Below, piece by piece: positions 26,937-36,734 of a DNA stretch of 64,000 bases. The translations under genes were made by a program, and so were the position numbers. Within the stretch, counting starts at the first letter, position 1, and each line of letters opens with the position of its first letter. The stretch spans positions 203,970 to 267,969 of the forward strand of contig NZ_NCSM01000022.1 of the NCBI RefSeq assembly GCF_002224125.1, written 5' to 3'. The notes beneath the pieces were generated by a model. That model worked only from the letters and a program-made list of their open reading frames with translations, searched no databases and was not told where the DNA came from. The DNA comes from Streptomyces sp. NBS 14/10 (lineage in GTDB: Bacteria; Actinomycetota; Actinomycetes; Streptomycetales; Streptomycetaceae).

Positions 26937-29003
26937 GTGACCAGCAGCTCCCCGACGCATCCGGCTCCCCTGGAGCGCTTCCAGGCCGTGCTGTCCGACA
27001 TCTCCGAGGGTACGGAGGGGTCCATCGACGACCTGGTCGACGCCCTGACGCACCTCGACGCGACCGGCGACGCCGCCGACGCCACGGCGGCGCTGCGCAT
27101 GCTCCGCGAGCGGCCGGGCGTCGTCCTGCGGCTGGACGGGCAGGTGCGGTGGTGGCAGTTGCGCGGGGAGTGGTCCAACTCCAGGCACCCGGGGGCGACG
27201 ACTCCCCCCGCGCCGCCGGAGTACGACCGCCCCGTGGCGCTGGCGTTCGCCTGCCTGCACAGCGACGGGCGGGTCCGTGAGCGCGCGGTCCGCCGGATCG
27301 TGGACCGGCCGAGCCCCGAACTCATGCCCTTCCTCGTGCTGCGCACCGGCGACTGGGTCCGTCAGGTGCGCGACCGGGCCCGGGCGGGCCTGACTGACCT
27401 GCTGTCGCGGGACCCGGCGCGGTACGTCCCGGCCGCCGCGCCGACCGCGCTGCTCGCCGACCGCCGCCGGCGCGGCCACTTCGCCCGCCGACAGCTCCTC
27501 GCCGCGCTGCTGTCCGCCCCCGGAGCGGTCCTGTTGGACGGGCTGCTCGCCTCACCGCTGCGCGAACAGCGGCGGTTCGCTCTGGAGGTGGCGGGCGCGA
27601 CGGACCGCCTCCCCCTCCGGGCGCTGGTCTCCCTGGCGGAGGGCGACACCGATGTGCGGATACGGGCGCGGGCGGCCGAGGCGGCCGCCCGCGAGGCGGT
27701 CTGGACCGACCGGGCCGATCTGCTGCGGCGGCTGGCCGCCGCGCGCCATCGCGAGGTGCGGGCCACCGCCCTGACCGGGCTGATCCGCACGGGACACCCG
27801 GACGAGGCCACGGCGGCGCTGGACGACCCGGCGGGCCTGGTCCGCGCCGTGGCGCGGGACGCCGCCCGCCGCACCGGCGCGGACCCGCTGGCCCACTACC
27901 GCGCGGCGGTCCGGGCCCCGCAGCCGCCGGTCGGGGCCGTCGACGGGCTCGCCGAGATCGGAAGCGCCGCCGACGCCCCTCTGTTCCTCCCTCTGCTCGA
28001 CCACCCACAGGCCCCGATCCGCGCCCATGCGCTGCACGCGCTGCGGACCTTCGGCGCCGTACCGGTCGACCGTGTCATCCCCCTGCTGCGCGACCCCTCG
28101 GCCAAGGTGATCCGCCAAGCCGTCACCGCACTGCGCCCGCACACCGCGAAGCTGCCGCCCGGCCTGGCCGCCGCGCTGCTCACCGACTCCCGTGCGGCCG
28201 TACGCCGCGCCGGCTACCGGTTGCTGTCCGAGCCCGACCCGGTGTCCCGGCTGCGTACGCTCCTGCCACTGGCCGCCGACCCCGACCCCAGGCTGTCCGC
28301 CCGCGTGGCCGCGGACATCACGGCCCTGGCCCGCGGTGTGCCGTCCCTCGACACCACGGACGAACAGCGCACGGATCTGCTCGCCCTGACCGATGCGGCC
28401 GGAACCGCTCTCCCCCACCGCACCCGCCAACTGCTGTACGAGGGGCTTGACCCGACCTCGTGGACGGCGGAGCTGCTCAGGGCCCGGCACGGCCCGCACT
28501 CCGATACGGTCAACCCGCTCCTCGAGCTGCGGGCCACGTACACCTCCCAGGATCCCTGGGCCACGGCCGAGCTGATCCGGGACGTGCTGCGCACCGTCCT
28601 CGAACACGCCGCGGCCCCCGCCGGGGAGTGGCCGGCCGAGGACGAATGGCCGACCCTCCTCCCCGAGTGGTTCGTCCAGCGCTGCGCCCCCGAGCCCCCG
28701 CCCCCGCCGGAGCGGACGGATCCCGCCACCTGGCTGGCCCGGTGGCGGGGCCTGACGCAGCGTCAGCGACAGGCCGAGGCGATCTCCGCCGCCACCGCTG
28801 ACTGGCGGCTCGCCGACTGGCTCGCCCTCTTCGAGCCCGAAGGGCTGGCCGACTCCCGCAGCTGGCGCTTCTGGGACGTCGGCACCACAACAACGACCTC
28901 CGGCTGGGTACGGGTGGGCGTGGACGGCCATCCGTACGGTGGCCGGGGGGCGCTGTTGTGGCTCATCGAGGCCGCCGGGGGCTACGACATCGACCTGCCC
29001 TGA
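26937..29003 (+). CDS. HEAT-repeat protein
   Basis: 688 residues from GTG 26937; the frame is open further upstream but that part has untypical composition. The middle (about 100-520) is a chain of alpha-helical HEAT/PBS-lyase-type repeats, visible as recurring patterns such as VRERAVRRIVDRPSPELMP, HREVRATALTGLIRTG, IRAHALHALRTFG and KVIRQAVTALRPH. Such solenoids are scaffolds for protein interaction. The C-terminus (WLARWRGLTQRQRQAEAI, GWVRVGVDGHPYGGRGALLWLIEAAG) has no recognised domain and resembles an immunity/sensor-like fold only loosely. No partner is adjacent: its 3' end meets a convergent glycosidase gene after 12 bp. Confidence 0.75.
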   Translation: MTSSSPTHPAPLERFQAVLSDISEGTEGSIDDLVDALTHLDATGDAADATAALRMLRERPGVVLRLDGQVRWWQLRGEWSNSRHPGATTPPAPPEYDRPVALAFACLHSDGRVRERAVRRIVDRPSPELMPFLVLRTGDWVRQVRDRARAGLTDLLSRDPARYVPAAAPTALLADRRRRGHFARRQLLAALLSAPGAVLLDGLLASPLREQRRFALEVAGATDRLPLRALVSLAEGDTDVRIRARAAEAAAREAVWTDRADLLRRLAAARHREVRATALTGLIRTGHPDEATAALDDPAGLVRAVARDAARRTGADPLAHYRAAVRAPQPPVGAVDGLAEIGSAADAPLFLPLLDHPQAPIRAHALHALRTFGAVPVDRVIPLLRDPSAKVIRQAVTALRPHTAKLPPGLAAALLTDSRAAVRRAGYRLLSEPDPVSRLRTLLPLAADPDPRLSARVAADITALARGVPSLDTTDEQRTDLLALTDAAGTALPHRTRQLLYEGLDPTSWTAELLRARHGPHSDTVNPLLELRATYTSQDPWATAELIRDVLRTVLEHAAAPAGEWPAEDEWPTLLPEWFVQRCAPEPPPPPERTDPATWLARWRGLTQRQRQAEAISAATADWRLADWLALFEPEGLADSRSWRFWDVGTTTTTSGWVRVGVDGHPYGGRGALLWLIEAAGGYDIDLP

Positions 29004-29015
29004 CGTGGGCGCCGG

Positions 29016-31064
29016 TCAGCTCACGTCGGTCACCTTCCAGCGCTGGTTGGCGCCGGAGTTCGGCTGCCAGGTGGAGACGGTGGCCCCGTCCTGCGTGGAC
29101 TGGCCGGAGACCTCCAGCAGCCTGCCGGTGGCGGCGTTGACGAGGGTCCAGGTGCCATCGCCGGTCGTCGACATGATCCACTGGGTGGCGTTGTCGCGGT
29201 CGCCCTGGTCGGGCTCCAGGACGGCGGCGCCGTTACGTACGGCGAGGCGCTTGCCGTCCGTCGGGTTGGTGAACACATACCGCTGCCGGTTGCCCTCGCC
29301 GCTGATCTGACGGAGCTGCCAGCGCTGGGTGGTGTCGGCCGCGTCGCCGCTCGCGGTCTTGATGACGAGGCCGGTGCCGCCCTCCGCGACGGTGAGCTCC
29401 TTGCCGCTCTGGGCCCCGGTCAGCCGGTAGGTGTGGCCCTCGCGCAGCAGCGCGGCGTCCTTCGCGGTGCCGGAGACCCCCTTGACGAGGAAGGAGGTCA
29501 CCGACTGGGCCGGGACGGTGAAGGTGGCGCGCCGGTCGGTGACCCGGATCGGGCGGTGCCGCTCCAGCTTGCCGTCGGCGCTGGTCACAACGGGGGTGAC
29601 GGTGGCGCCACGCGCGACGTCGGCGAACTTGGACAGGTCGATGGTGACCGTGCGCTCGGCGGTGGTGCTGTTGACGTGGACGACGGTGGCGCCGTTGCCC
29701 CGCTGGGAGACGGCGGCGGCGCTGGAGGTGTCGTCGACCTTCACCAGCCGGTCACCGGGCTTGATGTAGTGGGTGAAGTTCCGGGCGGTGTCGAACTTGG
29801 TGTTGGTGCGGATCGGGCAGGTCTTGAGGGTGTCCTTCGAGGTGCAGCTGAACGGGAGCTGGATGCTGCCCCAGTTGCCGCCCTTCGCGGACTCCCCGCC
29901 GGGCTTCATGTTGTCGTAGTCCTCGACCGGCTGCCAGAAGACCCAGGCCCGGGGCTCGAGTTCGCGCAGGTCGTCGACGATGTGCTGGGCCAGTCCGAGG
30001 CCGGGGCGCATGTCCTGGAAGTCCTGGCCGTCGCCCCAGTCGCCCTCGACCTCGCTCATCCACAGCGGCTTGTCGGCGGCCTTGGCCAGGTCGCGTACGG
30101 CGGTGCGGCCGCCGGTGCCGTAGGTGTGCACATTCATCTGGCCGACCAGGTCACGCACCTCCTTCGGGTACGTGTTCCAGTTCTGGGCGAAGATGTTCGG
30201 GTTCGTCTCGTCCATCGCCGAGATCTTCGCGCCGGTCCTGGCCTTCTTCAGGGCATCCGCCAACGCGGGGATGACCTTCTGCTGGAGCTCGGGGCCGATG
30301 TGGGCCCCTTCCTGACGGCCGCCGACCGGCTGGCCGTCGGCGCCCAGGCGGGTGCTCCAGTAGCCGGTGTTGGGCTCGTTGAACGGGTCGACGGTGTCGA
30401 CCTTGATGTCGTGCGCCTTCTCCAGCCGCTTGGTGGCGCCCGCCAGGTAGGCGGCGAAGTCGTCGACGGAGTCGGTCTTGAGCTGGTCGGCGGTGGCGTT
30501 GAAGCCGCCGGAGACGTAACCGCTGGTGGTCATGAACCACGGCGGGGAGTTGCTGAACGTCTCCCAGTGGTCGATATCGCCCTTGATCCGGTCCACCCAC
30601 CAGCGCTGGCTGGCGTCGGCGTCGGGGTTCCAGTCGGCGGGGTCGTCGGCGCTCCACCAGTCGGTGTCCTCACGGGTGGTGCCCTCGGGCGCCTTCCACC
30701 AGCCCGGGACCGCCCCTCCGGCGCGGAGGTAGTCCTTGACGTCCGGGGCGTTGCCGCCGCCGATGTTGTAGCGGGCGATGTTCAGGGCCAGGCCGTCGTC
30801 GCCGAAGAGGAGCGAGGCCAGCTTCTGGCGTATCTCCTCGGGGTAGCCGCCGGTGACATTGGCGAACCACACCAGGCTGGTCCCCCAGCCCTCGAACCTC
30901 TGCTGCTGGTAGGAGGGGTCGGGCCGGACGGTCACGGACCCGGCCTGCGTCTGCGTCTGGGCCTCCGCCTGCGAGGACGGCGCGCTGAGCAGAGCGGCGC
31001 CCGTGGCCAGGGCGGTGACGCCGACGGCCCCCAGGAGGCGTCTTGTGCGGGTACGGCGTTCCAT
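29016..31064 (-). CDS. Secreted GH30-family endo-beta-1,6-galactanase-like enzyme with ricin-type CBM
   Basis: 682 residues. A signal peptide (RRLLGAVGVTALATGAALL, cleavage after SSQAEA) is followed by a GH30 (beta/alpha)8 barrel with side beta-domain: FEGWGTSLVWFANV, YNIGGGN, the acid/base Glu in DPFNEPNTG near 229 and the nucleophile in WMSEVEG near 338. The last ~140 residues are a beta-trefoil (RICIN/CBM13) domain with QxW motifs (TTQRWQL, ATQWIM, NQRWKV). The sequence resembles subfamily 5 endo-beta-1,6-galactanases. Its GH42 and sugar-importer neighbours agree with degradation of arabinogalactan side chains. GGGAGC precedes the ATG at 31064. Confidence 0.85.
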   Translation of the reverse strand: MERRTRTRRLLGAVGVTALATGAALLSAPSSQAEAQTQTQAGSVTVRPDPSYQQQRFEGWGTSLVWFANVTGGYPEEIRQKLASLLFGDDGLALNIARYNIGGGNAPDVKDYLRAGGAVPGWWKAPEGTTREDTDWWSADDPADWNPDADASQRWWVDRIKGDIDHWETFSNSPPWFMTTSGYVSGGFNATADQLKTDSVDDFAAYLAGATKRLEKAHDIKVDTVDPFNEPNTGYWSTRLGADGQPVGGRQEGAHIGPELQQKVIPALADALKKARTGAKISAMDETNPNIFAQNWNTYPKEVRDLVGQMNVHTYGTGGRTAVRDLAKAADKPLWMSEVEGDWGDGQDFQDMRPGLGLAQHIVDDLRELEPRAWVFWQPVEDYDNMKPGGESAKGGNWGSIQLPFSCTSKDTLKTCPIRTNTKFDTARNFTHYIKPGDRLVKVDDTSSAAAVSQRGNGATVVHVNSTTAERTVTIDLSKFADVARGATVTPVVTSADGKLERHRPIRVTDRRATFTVPAQSVTSFLVKGVSGTAKDAALLREGHTYRLTGAQSGKELTVAEGGTGLVIKTASGDAADTTQRWQLRQISGEGNRQRYVFTNPTDGKRLAVRNGAAVLEPDQGDRDNATQWIMSTTGDGTWTLVNAATGRLLEVSGQSTQDGATVSTWQPNSGANQRWKVTDVS

Positions 31065-31139
31065 CGTTTGCTCCCAACTCGTTGGTGGTCGCTTCGGTGG
31101 GACGGCATGCCCAGCGGACATGCCCGTGTGGGGGGTGTG

Positions 31140-33218
31140 TCAGGTGGCGGGTTGCGCGGGCTGTCGCAGCACGGCGACTTCCCGCGGCCGCAGGGTGAGC
31201 GAGCCGTCGGCCGCCGTGGTGCCGCCGGTCAGCGGCTCCCCGGTGAGGGCGGGCAGGCTCACCTGCTCGTCGGTGCGGTTGACGAGGAAGAGGTAACGGG
31301 CGTCGGCGGTGCGGCGCACCGTCAGCTCGACGCGCCCGCGCACCTCGGCGGGCAGTTCGCTGTGGACTCCGGCGCCCTCCAGCAGGCCCGGCAGCAGGCG
31401 GGCGAGCCCGTCGGGGCCCAGCCGGGTGGAGACATACGCGGCCGAGCCCTGGCCCGCCGCGCGGTGGGTGATGGCGGGGCGGCCGGCGTAGGTGCCGGTG
31501 CGGTAGTGGGCGAGGGTGCGCACCTCGGGGTCGGTGACAGTGATCTGGTCGGTCCACAGGGTGCCGGTGGCCAGGGTTCCCGTACCGTCCAGACCGTCCA
31601 GTTCGACGGTGTCCTCGGCGAGCAGCGGGCCGAACTCCTCGATGCGGATGCCCAGCAGTTCGCGCAGGGCCCCGGGGTAGCCGCCCAGCCAGACGTGGTC
31701 GTTCTCGTCGACGACGCCGGAGAAGTACGTGGTGACCAGGTGGCCGCCCGTCTCGACGTACCGCGTGAGCTCCTTGGCCTGCGCCTGGGGCACCACATGC
31801 AGTACGGGAGCGATCAGCAGCCGGTACTCGTCGAGGTCGGCCCGGGTGGTGATGACATCGGCGCGGATGCCCAGCGCGAGCAGGGCGGAGTACCAGTCAA
31901 GGGCCTCCTGCCGGTAGTTGAGCCGGGAGCTGGGGTGGGAGTCCTGCTCGCTGGCCCACCACGAGTCCCAGTCGTATACGATCCCGACCCGCGCCCGCTC
32001 GCGCTCGGCCCCGGCGACCGGCGCCAGCGCCTGAAGGGTGGCGCCCAGCTCGGTCACCGCGCGGAAGACATCGCTGTCGGCCCCGGCGTGCGGCACCATC
32101 GCCGAGTGGTACTTCTCGGCCCCGGCCGCCGACTGCCGCCACTGGAAGAAGCAGACCGCGTCGGCGCCGTGCGCGACGTGCAGCAGGGAGTCGCGCGCGA
32201 GGTCGCCCGGGCGCTTGGCCACGTTGATGGGCTGCCAGTTGACCGCGCTGGTGGAGTGCTCCATGAGGAACCACGGGCGCCCGCCCGCGATACCGCTGGT
32301 GAGGTTGGCGGAGAAGGACAGCTCGTCGCGGTCCTGGGGGCCGGGGAGGACGTAGTGGTCGTTGGAGACAAAGTCGATCTCGTCGGCCCAGTCGGGGTAG
32401 TTCATCCCCTTGGTCTCGCCCATCACCATGAAGTTGGTGGTCACGGGCACGCCCGGGGTGATCTCGCGCAGGACGTCCCGCTCCGCGCGCAGATACTCCT
32501 TCAGCGCGTCGGAGGAGAAGCGCTTGAAGTCGAGCTGCTGGGTGGGGTTGGGGTGGGACGCGGCCAGCCGGGGCGGCAGGATCTGCGCCCAGTCGCTGTA
32601 GCGCTGGGACCAGAAGGCGGTACCCCAGGCGTGGTTGAGCGCGTCCAGGGTCCCGTAGCGCGCCCGCAGCCAGTCGCGGAAGGCGCGGGCGGCGTCGTCG
32701 GAGTAGTCGTAGATGTTGTGGCAGCCCAGCTCGTTGGAGACATGCCAGGCCACCAGGGCGGGGTGGTCGGCGTAGCGCCGGGCCATCTCGGTCACCAGGC
32801 GCAGCGCGTGCTCGCGGAAGACCGGTGAGGTGGGGCGCCAGTGCTGGCGCGCCCCCGGCCACACCGTCTCACCGGAGGCGGTGACCGGCAGGATCTCCGG
32901 GTGCGCGGTGGTGAGCCAGGGCGGCGGGGACGCGGTGGCGGTGGCCAGGTCGACCCCGATGCCGCCGGCGTGCAGAAGATCCATGACCTCGTCGAGCCAT
33001 CCGAAGTCCCACTGGTCCGGGGCCGGCTGGATGCGGGCCCAGGAGAAGATCGCCACGGAGACGGCATTGACGCCGGCCTGGCGCATCAGCCGGACGTCCT
33101 CCTCCCACACCTCGCGCGGCCACTGCTCGGGGTTGTAGTCGGCGCCGAAGACCAGGCGGGGGGAGGCGGGGTCACCGTCCGACCCGTGCGGCAGCCGGGA
33201 GAGGAGGGTGGAGATCAT
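31140..33218 (-). CDS. GH42 beta-galactosidase
   Basis: 692 residues of family GH42. LVFGADYNPEQWP near the N-terminus is the family start, the acid/base Glu is in VSNELGCHN near 161 and the nucleophile Glu in WFLMEHSTSAVNW near 319, followed by the trimerisation domain and a small beta-sandwich. No signal peptide is seen, so it should act in the cytoplasm on galacto-oligosaccharides delivered by the importer encoded upstream. GGAAGGACC precedes the ATG at 33218. It lies between the binding-protein gene and the galactanase gene on one strand, though a hairpin upstream may lower read-through. Confidence 0.92.
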   Translation of the reverse strand: MISTLLSRLPHGSDGDPASPRLVFGADYNPEQWPREVWEEDVRLMRQAGVNAVSVAIFSWARIQPAPDQWDFGWLDEVMDLLHAGGIGVDLATATASPPPWLTTAHPEILPVTASGETVWPGARQHWRPTSPVFREHALRLVTEMARRYADHPALVAWHVSNELGCHNIYDYSDDAARAFRDWLRARYGTLDALNHAWGTAFWSQRYSDWAQILPPRLAASHPNPTQQLDFKRFSSDALKEYLRAERDVLREITPGVPVTTNFMVMGETKGMNYPDWADEIDFVSNDHYVLPGPQDRDELSFSANLTSGIAGGRPWFLMEHSTSAVNWQPINVAKRPGDLARDSLLHVAHGADAVCFFQWRQSAAGAEKYHSAMVPHAGADSDVFRAVTELGATLQALAPVAGAERERARVGIVYDWDSWWASEQDSHPSSRLNYRQEALDWYSALLALGIRADVITTRADLDEYRLLIAPVLHVVPQAQAKELTRYVETGGHLVTTYFSGVVDENDHVWLGGYPGALRELLGIRIEEFGPLLAEDTVELDGLDGTGTLATGTLWTDQITVTDPEVRTLAHYRTGTYAGRPAITHRAAGQGSAAYVSTRLGPDGLARLLPGLLEGAGVHSELPAEVRGRVELTVRRTADARYLFLVNRTDEQVSLPALTGEPLTGGTTAADGSLTLRPREVAVLRQPAQPAT

Positions 33219-33310
33219 GGTGGTCCTTCCGGTGTACCGCACGGGGCGGCGCGGCGTTGGTGCTGGTGGTGCCGGTGGAGCTGGTGGCGCCGGTGGCGCT
33301 CAGGGCGTAC

Positions 33311-33346
33311 GGCAGCAGGGACCGCGGCGTCGCGTTCCCTGCTGCC
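33311..33346 (-). terminator. Perfect 11-bp hairpin between the binding-protein and GH42 genes
   Basis: GGCAGCAGGGA (33311-33321) and TCCCTGCTGCC (33336-33346) form an exact stem with a 14-base loop. It follows the importer binding-protein gene by about 20 bp and precedes the GH42 gene. It could be a terminator, or an attenuating/stabilising hairpin that raises binding-protein mRNA over enzyme mRNA. A second small inverted repeat AAGGCCT/AGGCCTT overlaps the stop codon. Confidence 0.6.
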
Positions 33347-33366
33347 GCAAGGCCTGCCGTAAGGCC

Positions 33367-34713
33367 TTACTCGGAGACCGTGAAGCCCTGCTCCTTGCCG
33401 TACTTGACGGAGGCGTCCTGCCAGCCCTTCAGCCCCTTGACCAGCGGGGTGTTCGAGACATAGGACTTGCCGACGCTGTCGTTGAAGATCGAGTTGGCGT
33501 ACACCTGGTAGGGCAGGTACGACCAGCCGCTGCCGACGTTCGCGGCCGACTCGGCGAAGATCTTGTTGGCCTTCTGCCCGCCGAAGTACGGGAACTCGGT
33601 GTTCTGGAACGCGTCGGACTGGAGGTCGGCCGTGGTCGCCGGGAAGGCGCCGCCCTTGAGCCGGGTCTGCACGCCCTTGCCGGCGTTCGCGTACTCGACG
33701 AAGGCGTAGGCGAGCTCCTTGTTCTTGCCCGCCGAGGGCAGGGCCAGCGAGCTGCCGCCGTTCTCCGCGGTGGTCTTGTCGCCCTTGGTCCACTGCGGCA
33801 GCGGGGCCACGCGCCAGTCGCCGGAGGCGTTCTTCACACCGGAGACGAAGTTGGCGGGCATCCAGGCGCCGGTGGTCAGGGTGGCGATGCTGCCGTCGCC
33901 AAGACCCTTGTACCAGTCGTCGGTCCAGCCGTTGACGGGCGCGAGAAGCTTCTCGTCAATGAGCTTCTGCCAGGTCTTGGTGTAGGTGGCGGCGCCCTTG
34001 TCGGAGAAGTTGATCTTCACCTTGGTGCCGTTGTCCTCGACCTTGTACGGGCGCGAACCGGCCTGCCACAGCAGGCTGGTGGTCATGCCCGCCTCGCCAA
34101 TGTCGCTGGTGATGTAGACCTTCGGGTCGGCCTTGTGCAGCTTGCGCGCCGCGTCGACGTACTCGTCCCAGGTGGTGGGCACCGCGACCTTGTACTTGTC
34201 GAAGACCTTCTTGTTGTAGAACAGCGCCATCGGTCCGGAGTCCATGGGCAGGGCGTAGATCTTGTCGCCGGACTTCACCGAGTTCCACGGGCCGGGCGAG
34301 TAGGTCTTGGAGAGCTTGTCGGCGCCGAAGCCGGACAGATTGTCCAGCGACTTGGTCAGCGCGAACTGGCCGAGCGCGTAGTACTCGATCTGCGCGACGT
34401 CCGGGACGCCCTTCTTCGCCGCTATGGCGTTCTGCAGGGCGGTGTACTGGTCCTTGTTGGTGCCCGCGTTGACGAGGTTGACGTGGACCTTGGGGTGTTC
34501 CTTCTCGAAGTCCTTGACGACCTGCTTGAGCGTGGGCTCCCAGGCCCAGACGGTGATGGAGCCACCCTTCTTCAAGGCCGCCTGGATGTCCCCGGCGGAC
34601 ACCTTCTTGTCGCTGGAGCCGCCATCGTCGGAGCCGCCGCAGGCGGTCGCTCCCAGGGCGAGGGCGCAGACGAGGCCGATGCCGCCAAGCAGGCGGCGGG
34701 TCTTCTTGGGCAT
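33367..34713 (-). CDS. Sugar-binding lipoprotein of a CUT1-type ABC importer
   Basis: 448 residues. A signal peptide ends in the lipobox ATAC (Cys near 25), and the mature part is a family-1 extracellular binding protein: ITVWAWEPTLKQVVKDFE, ALPMDSGPMALFYNKKVFDKY and TTGAWMPANF are typical. It should bind galacto-oligosaccharides and pass them to the two permeases encoded just upstream. No ATPase gene is present in this operon; actinobacterial CUT1 importers usually share one MsiK-type ATPase encoded elsewhere. The start at 34713 is clear from the signal peptide. Confidence 0.9.
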   Translation of the reverse strand: MPKKTRRLLGGIGLVCALALGATACGGSDDGGSSDKKVSAGDIQAALKKGGSITVWAWEPTLKQVVKDFEKEHPKVHVNLVNAGTNKDQYTALQNAIAAKKGVPDVAQIEYYALGQFALTKSLDNLSGFGADKLSKTYSPGPWNSVKSGDKIYALPMDSGPMALFYNKKVFDKYKVAVPTTWDEYVDAARKLHKADPKVYITSDIGEAGMTTSLLWQAGSRPYKVEDNGTKVKINFSDKGAATYTKTWQKLIDEKLLAPVNGWTDDWYKGLGDGSIATLTTGAWMPANFVSGVKNASGDWRVAPLPQWTKGDKTTAENGGSSLALPSAGKNKELAYAFVEYANAGKGVQTRLKGGAFPATTADLQSDAFQNTEFPYFGGQKANKIFAESAANVGSGWSYLPYQVYANSIFNDSVGKSYVSNTPLVKGLKGWQDASVKYGKEQGFTVSE

Positions 34714-34745
34714 GGTGCTTCCACTTCTTCGTGGTGGGGTGAGGG

Positions 34746-35711
34746 TTATTCCTTGACGCTTCCGGCGGCGAGTCCGGACTGCCAGTACTTCTGCAGCAGC
34801 AGGAAGGCGACGATCAGCGGGAGGATGGTGATCAGCGAGCCGGTGATCACCAGATTGAAAACGACATCGCCACCGGCCGTCTGGGCCTGGGCGTTCCAGC
34901 TGTTCAGCCCCACGGTCAGCGGATACCAGTCCGGGTCCTTGAGCATGATCAGCGGCAGGAAGTAGTTGTTCCAGGTCGCGACCATCGTGAACAGCAGCAC
35001 GGTCACGATGCCCGGCGCCAGCAGCGGCAGGCTGACCCGGAAGAAGGTCCGCAGCTCGCTCGCGCCGTCGATGCGGGCGGCCTCCAGCAACTCGGTGGGG
35101 ATGGCCTCGGTGGCGAAGACCCACATCAGATACAGGCCGAAGGGCGAGACGAGCGAGGGGATGATCACCGCCCAGGGGGTATTGGTCAGCCCCATCTTGC
35201 TGAACATCAGGAAGGTGGGGACCGCCAGCGCGGTGGTCGGCACGGCGACGGCCCCAATGACGACGGCGAACACGGCGCGTTTGCCGGGGAAGCTGAACTT
35301 GGCCAGGGCATAGCCGCCCAGGACCGCCAGGAAGGTGGCGCCACCGGCGCCGAGCCCCACATACAGCAGGGTGTTCAGCAGCCAGCGGACGAAGACCCCG
35401 TCGTTGTAGGTGAAGGTCTCACGGACGTTGTCCCACAGGGCGAAGTGGTCGGCGAACCACAGCCCGGAGGAGTCGGCCAGCCCTTCCTGGGTCTTGGTGG
35501 AGCTGATGACCAGCCATATCAGCGGCACCAGGGAGTACACCAGCACCAGACCGGTCAGCACGGTCAGCAGCACGCTGCGGCGGGGGCGGCGCCTTCCAGC
35601 GGTCCGGGCGTCACGGGCGTTACGGCGCGGGGTGCGCAGCCGGGGCGCGTGGCCGGAGGATCCTGTCCGGGCGGACGCGGCCTTGGAAGCGGTGGTGGCG
35701 GGGCTGCTCAT
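34746..35711 (-). CDS. CUT1 sugar ABC transporter permease (MalG-like)
   Basis: 321 residues with a basic, Ala/Thr-rich N-terminal tail of ~45 residues and six membrane segments. The EAA motif EAARIDGASELRTFF and the ending with LQKYWQSGLAAGSVKE are the marks of MalG-type permeases. It pairs with the MalF-like permease, whose gene ends three bases before this one begins. Confidence 0.92.
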   Translation of the reverse strand: MSSPATTASKAASARTGSSGHAPRLRTPRRNARDARTAGRRRPRRSVLLTVLTGLVLVYSLVPLIWLVISSTKTQEGLADSSGLWFADHFALWDNVRETFTYNDGVFVRWLLNTLLYVGLGAGGATFLAVLGGYALAKFSFPGKRAVFAVVIGAVAVPTTALAVPTFLMFSKMGLTNTPWAVIIPSLVSPFGLYLMWVFATEAIPTELLEAARIDGASELRTFFRVSLPLLAPGIVTVLLFTMVATWNNYFLPLIMLKDPDWYPLTVGLNSWNAQAQTAGGDVVFNLVITGSLITILPLIVAFLLLQKYWQSGLAAGSVKE

Positions 35712-35714
35712 GGT

Positions 35715-36638
35715 TCAGGCTCCCTTGCGCATGCCGCGAAGCTGGACGACATAGGCGACGACCATCGTGATCAGCCCCATGACGATGGCGACCGTCGCGG
35801 AGTAGTTGTACTGCTGGCCCCTGAAGGACAGCGTGTACGTGTAGTAGTTGGGCGTGTAGTCGGTGGTGACCGCGTTCAGTGCCAGGGGCCTGAGGACGCT
35901 CGGCTCGTTGAACAGCTGGAAGCTGCCGATGATCGAGAAGATCGTCGCGATGACCAGGGCGCCGCGGATCGCGGGGAGCTTGATGGCGGTGATGACGCGC
36001 CACTGTCCGGCGCCGTCGATCTCCGCGGCCTCGTACAGGGACTGCGGGATCACCCGCAGCGCCGCGTAGAAGATCAGCATGTTGTAGCCGACGAACTCCC
36101 AGGTGACGATGTTGCCGATCGACGCCAGGACCAGGTCGGGCGAGAGCGGATCAGGCAGCGAGACACCGAAGGTGTCGTTGATGTCCCCCACCAGGCCGAA
36201 GCGGGTGCCGTACATGAAGGCCCACATCAGCGTGGCCACCACGGCGGGCACCGCATACGGCAGGAAGATCGAGATCCGGAAGAAGTCCCTGCCGTACAGC
36301 CGTCCGCTGTCCAGCGCGAGCGCGACCAGCAGGGCGATGCCCAGCATGATCGGCACCTGGACGGCCAGGAACAGCCCCACCCTGGTCACTCCGGACCAGA
36401 ACTGATCGTCCTGGAGCGCCTGCTTGTAGTTGTCGAGACCCACAAAGGTGTTGCCACCGATCAGCCTGTCCTGGAAGAGGCTGAGCCAGATCGAATACAC
36501 GATGGGAGCCAGGAAGACCAGGGCGAAGACCGCCACGAAGGGGCCGACGAACCCCCACCCCGTCCAGGACCGTCGGTCCCGTTTCAGCGAAGCCCGTGCC
36601 GTGCGGTCCACGGCCGCCGGCGGTTGCAGCGTCGTCAT
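35715..36638 (-). CDS. CUT1 sugar ABC transporter permease (MalF-like)
   Basis: 307 residues with six membrane segments. Landmarks are GFVGPFVAVFALVFLAPIVYS at the first segment, NTFVGLDNYKQAL after it and the EAA loop EAAEIDGAGQWRVITAIKLPAIRG. It is the first gene of the minus-strand galactan operon and lies directly behind two LacI-type operator palindromes, so its promoter is the operon promoter. Confidence 0.92.
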   Translation of the reverse strand: MTTLQPPAAVDRTARASLKRDRRSWTGWGFVGPFVAVFALVFLAPIVYSIWLSLFQDRLIGGNTFVGLDNYKQALQDDQFWSGVTRVGLFLAVQVPIMLGIALLVALALDSGRLYGRDFFRISIFLPYAVPAVVATLMWAFMYGTRFGLVGDINDTFGVSLPDPLSPDLVLASIGNIVTWEFVGYNMLIFYAALRVIPQSLYEAAEIDGAGQWRVITAIKLPAIRGALVIATIFSIIGSFQLFNEPSVLRPLALNAVTTDYTPNYYTYTLSFRGQQYNYSATVAIVMGLITMVVAYVVQLRGMRKGA

Positions 36639-36688
36639 GTCGATCCTCGTTCATCCCTCTCGGAGCCCGGAGGCCCGGCGCCCACGCA

Positions 36689-36704
36689 ATGTTTACGCAA
36701 ACAC
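36689..36704. promoter_or_regulatory. Operator-like site ATGTTTACGCAAACAC
   Basis: An imperfect palindrome (one mismatch in the core arms TTTACG/CGCAAA) that matches the perfect palindrome 46 bp away. It lies 51 bp upstream of the MalF-like gene, where a repressor would block transcription of the galactan operon. Confidence 0.75.
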
Positions 36705-36734
36705 CACACCCTGGAAAAGCCCTTGACGGGTGTT

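Noticed and set aside
29433..32828. Very long open frame on the plus strand, opposite the GH30 and GH42 genes
   Set aside because: It has no recognisable domain and arises from third-position G/C bias opposite two clearly identified glycosidases.
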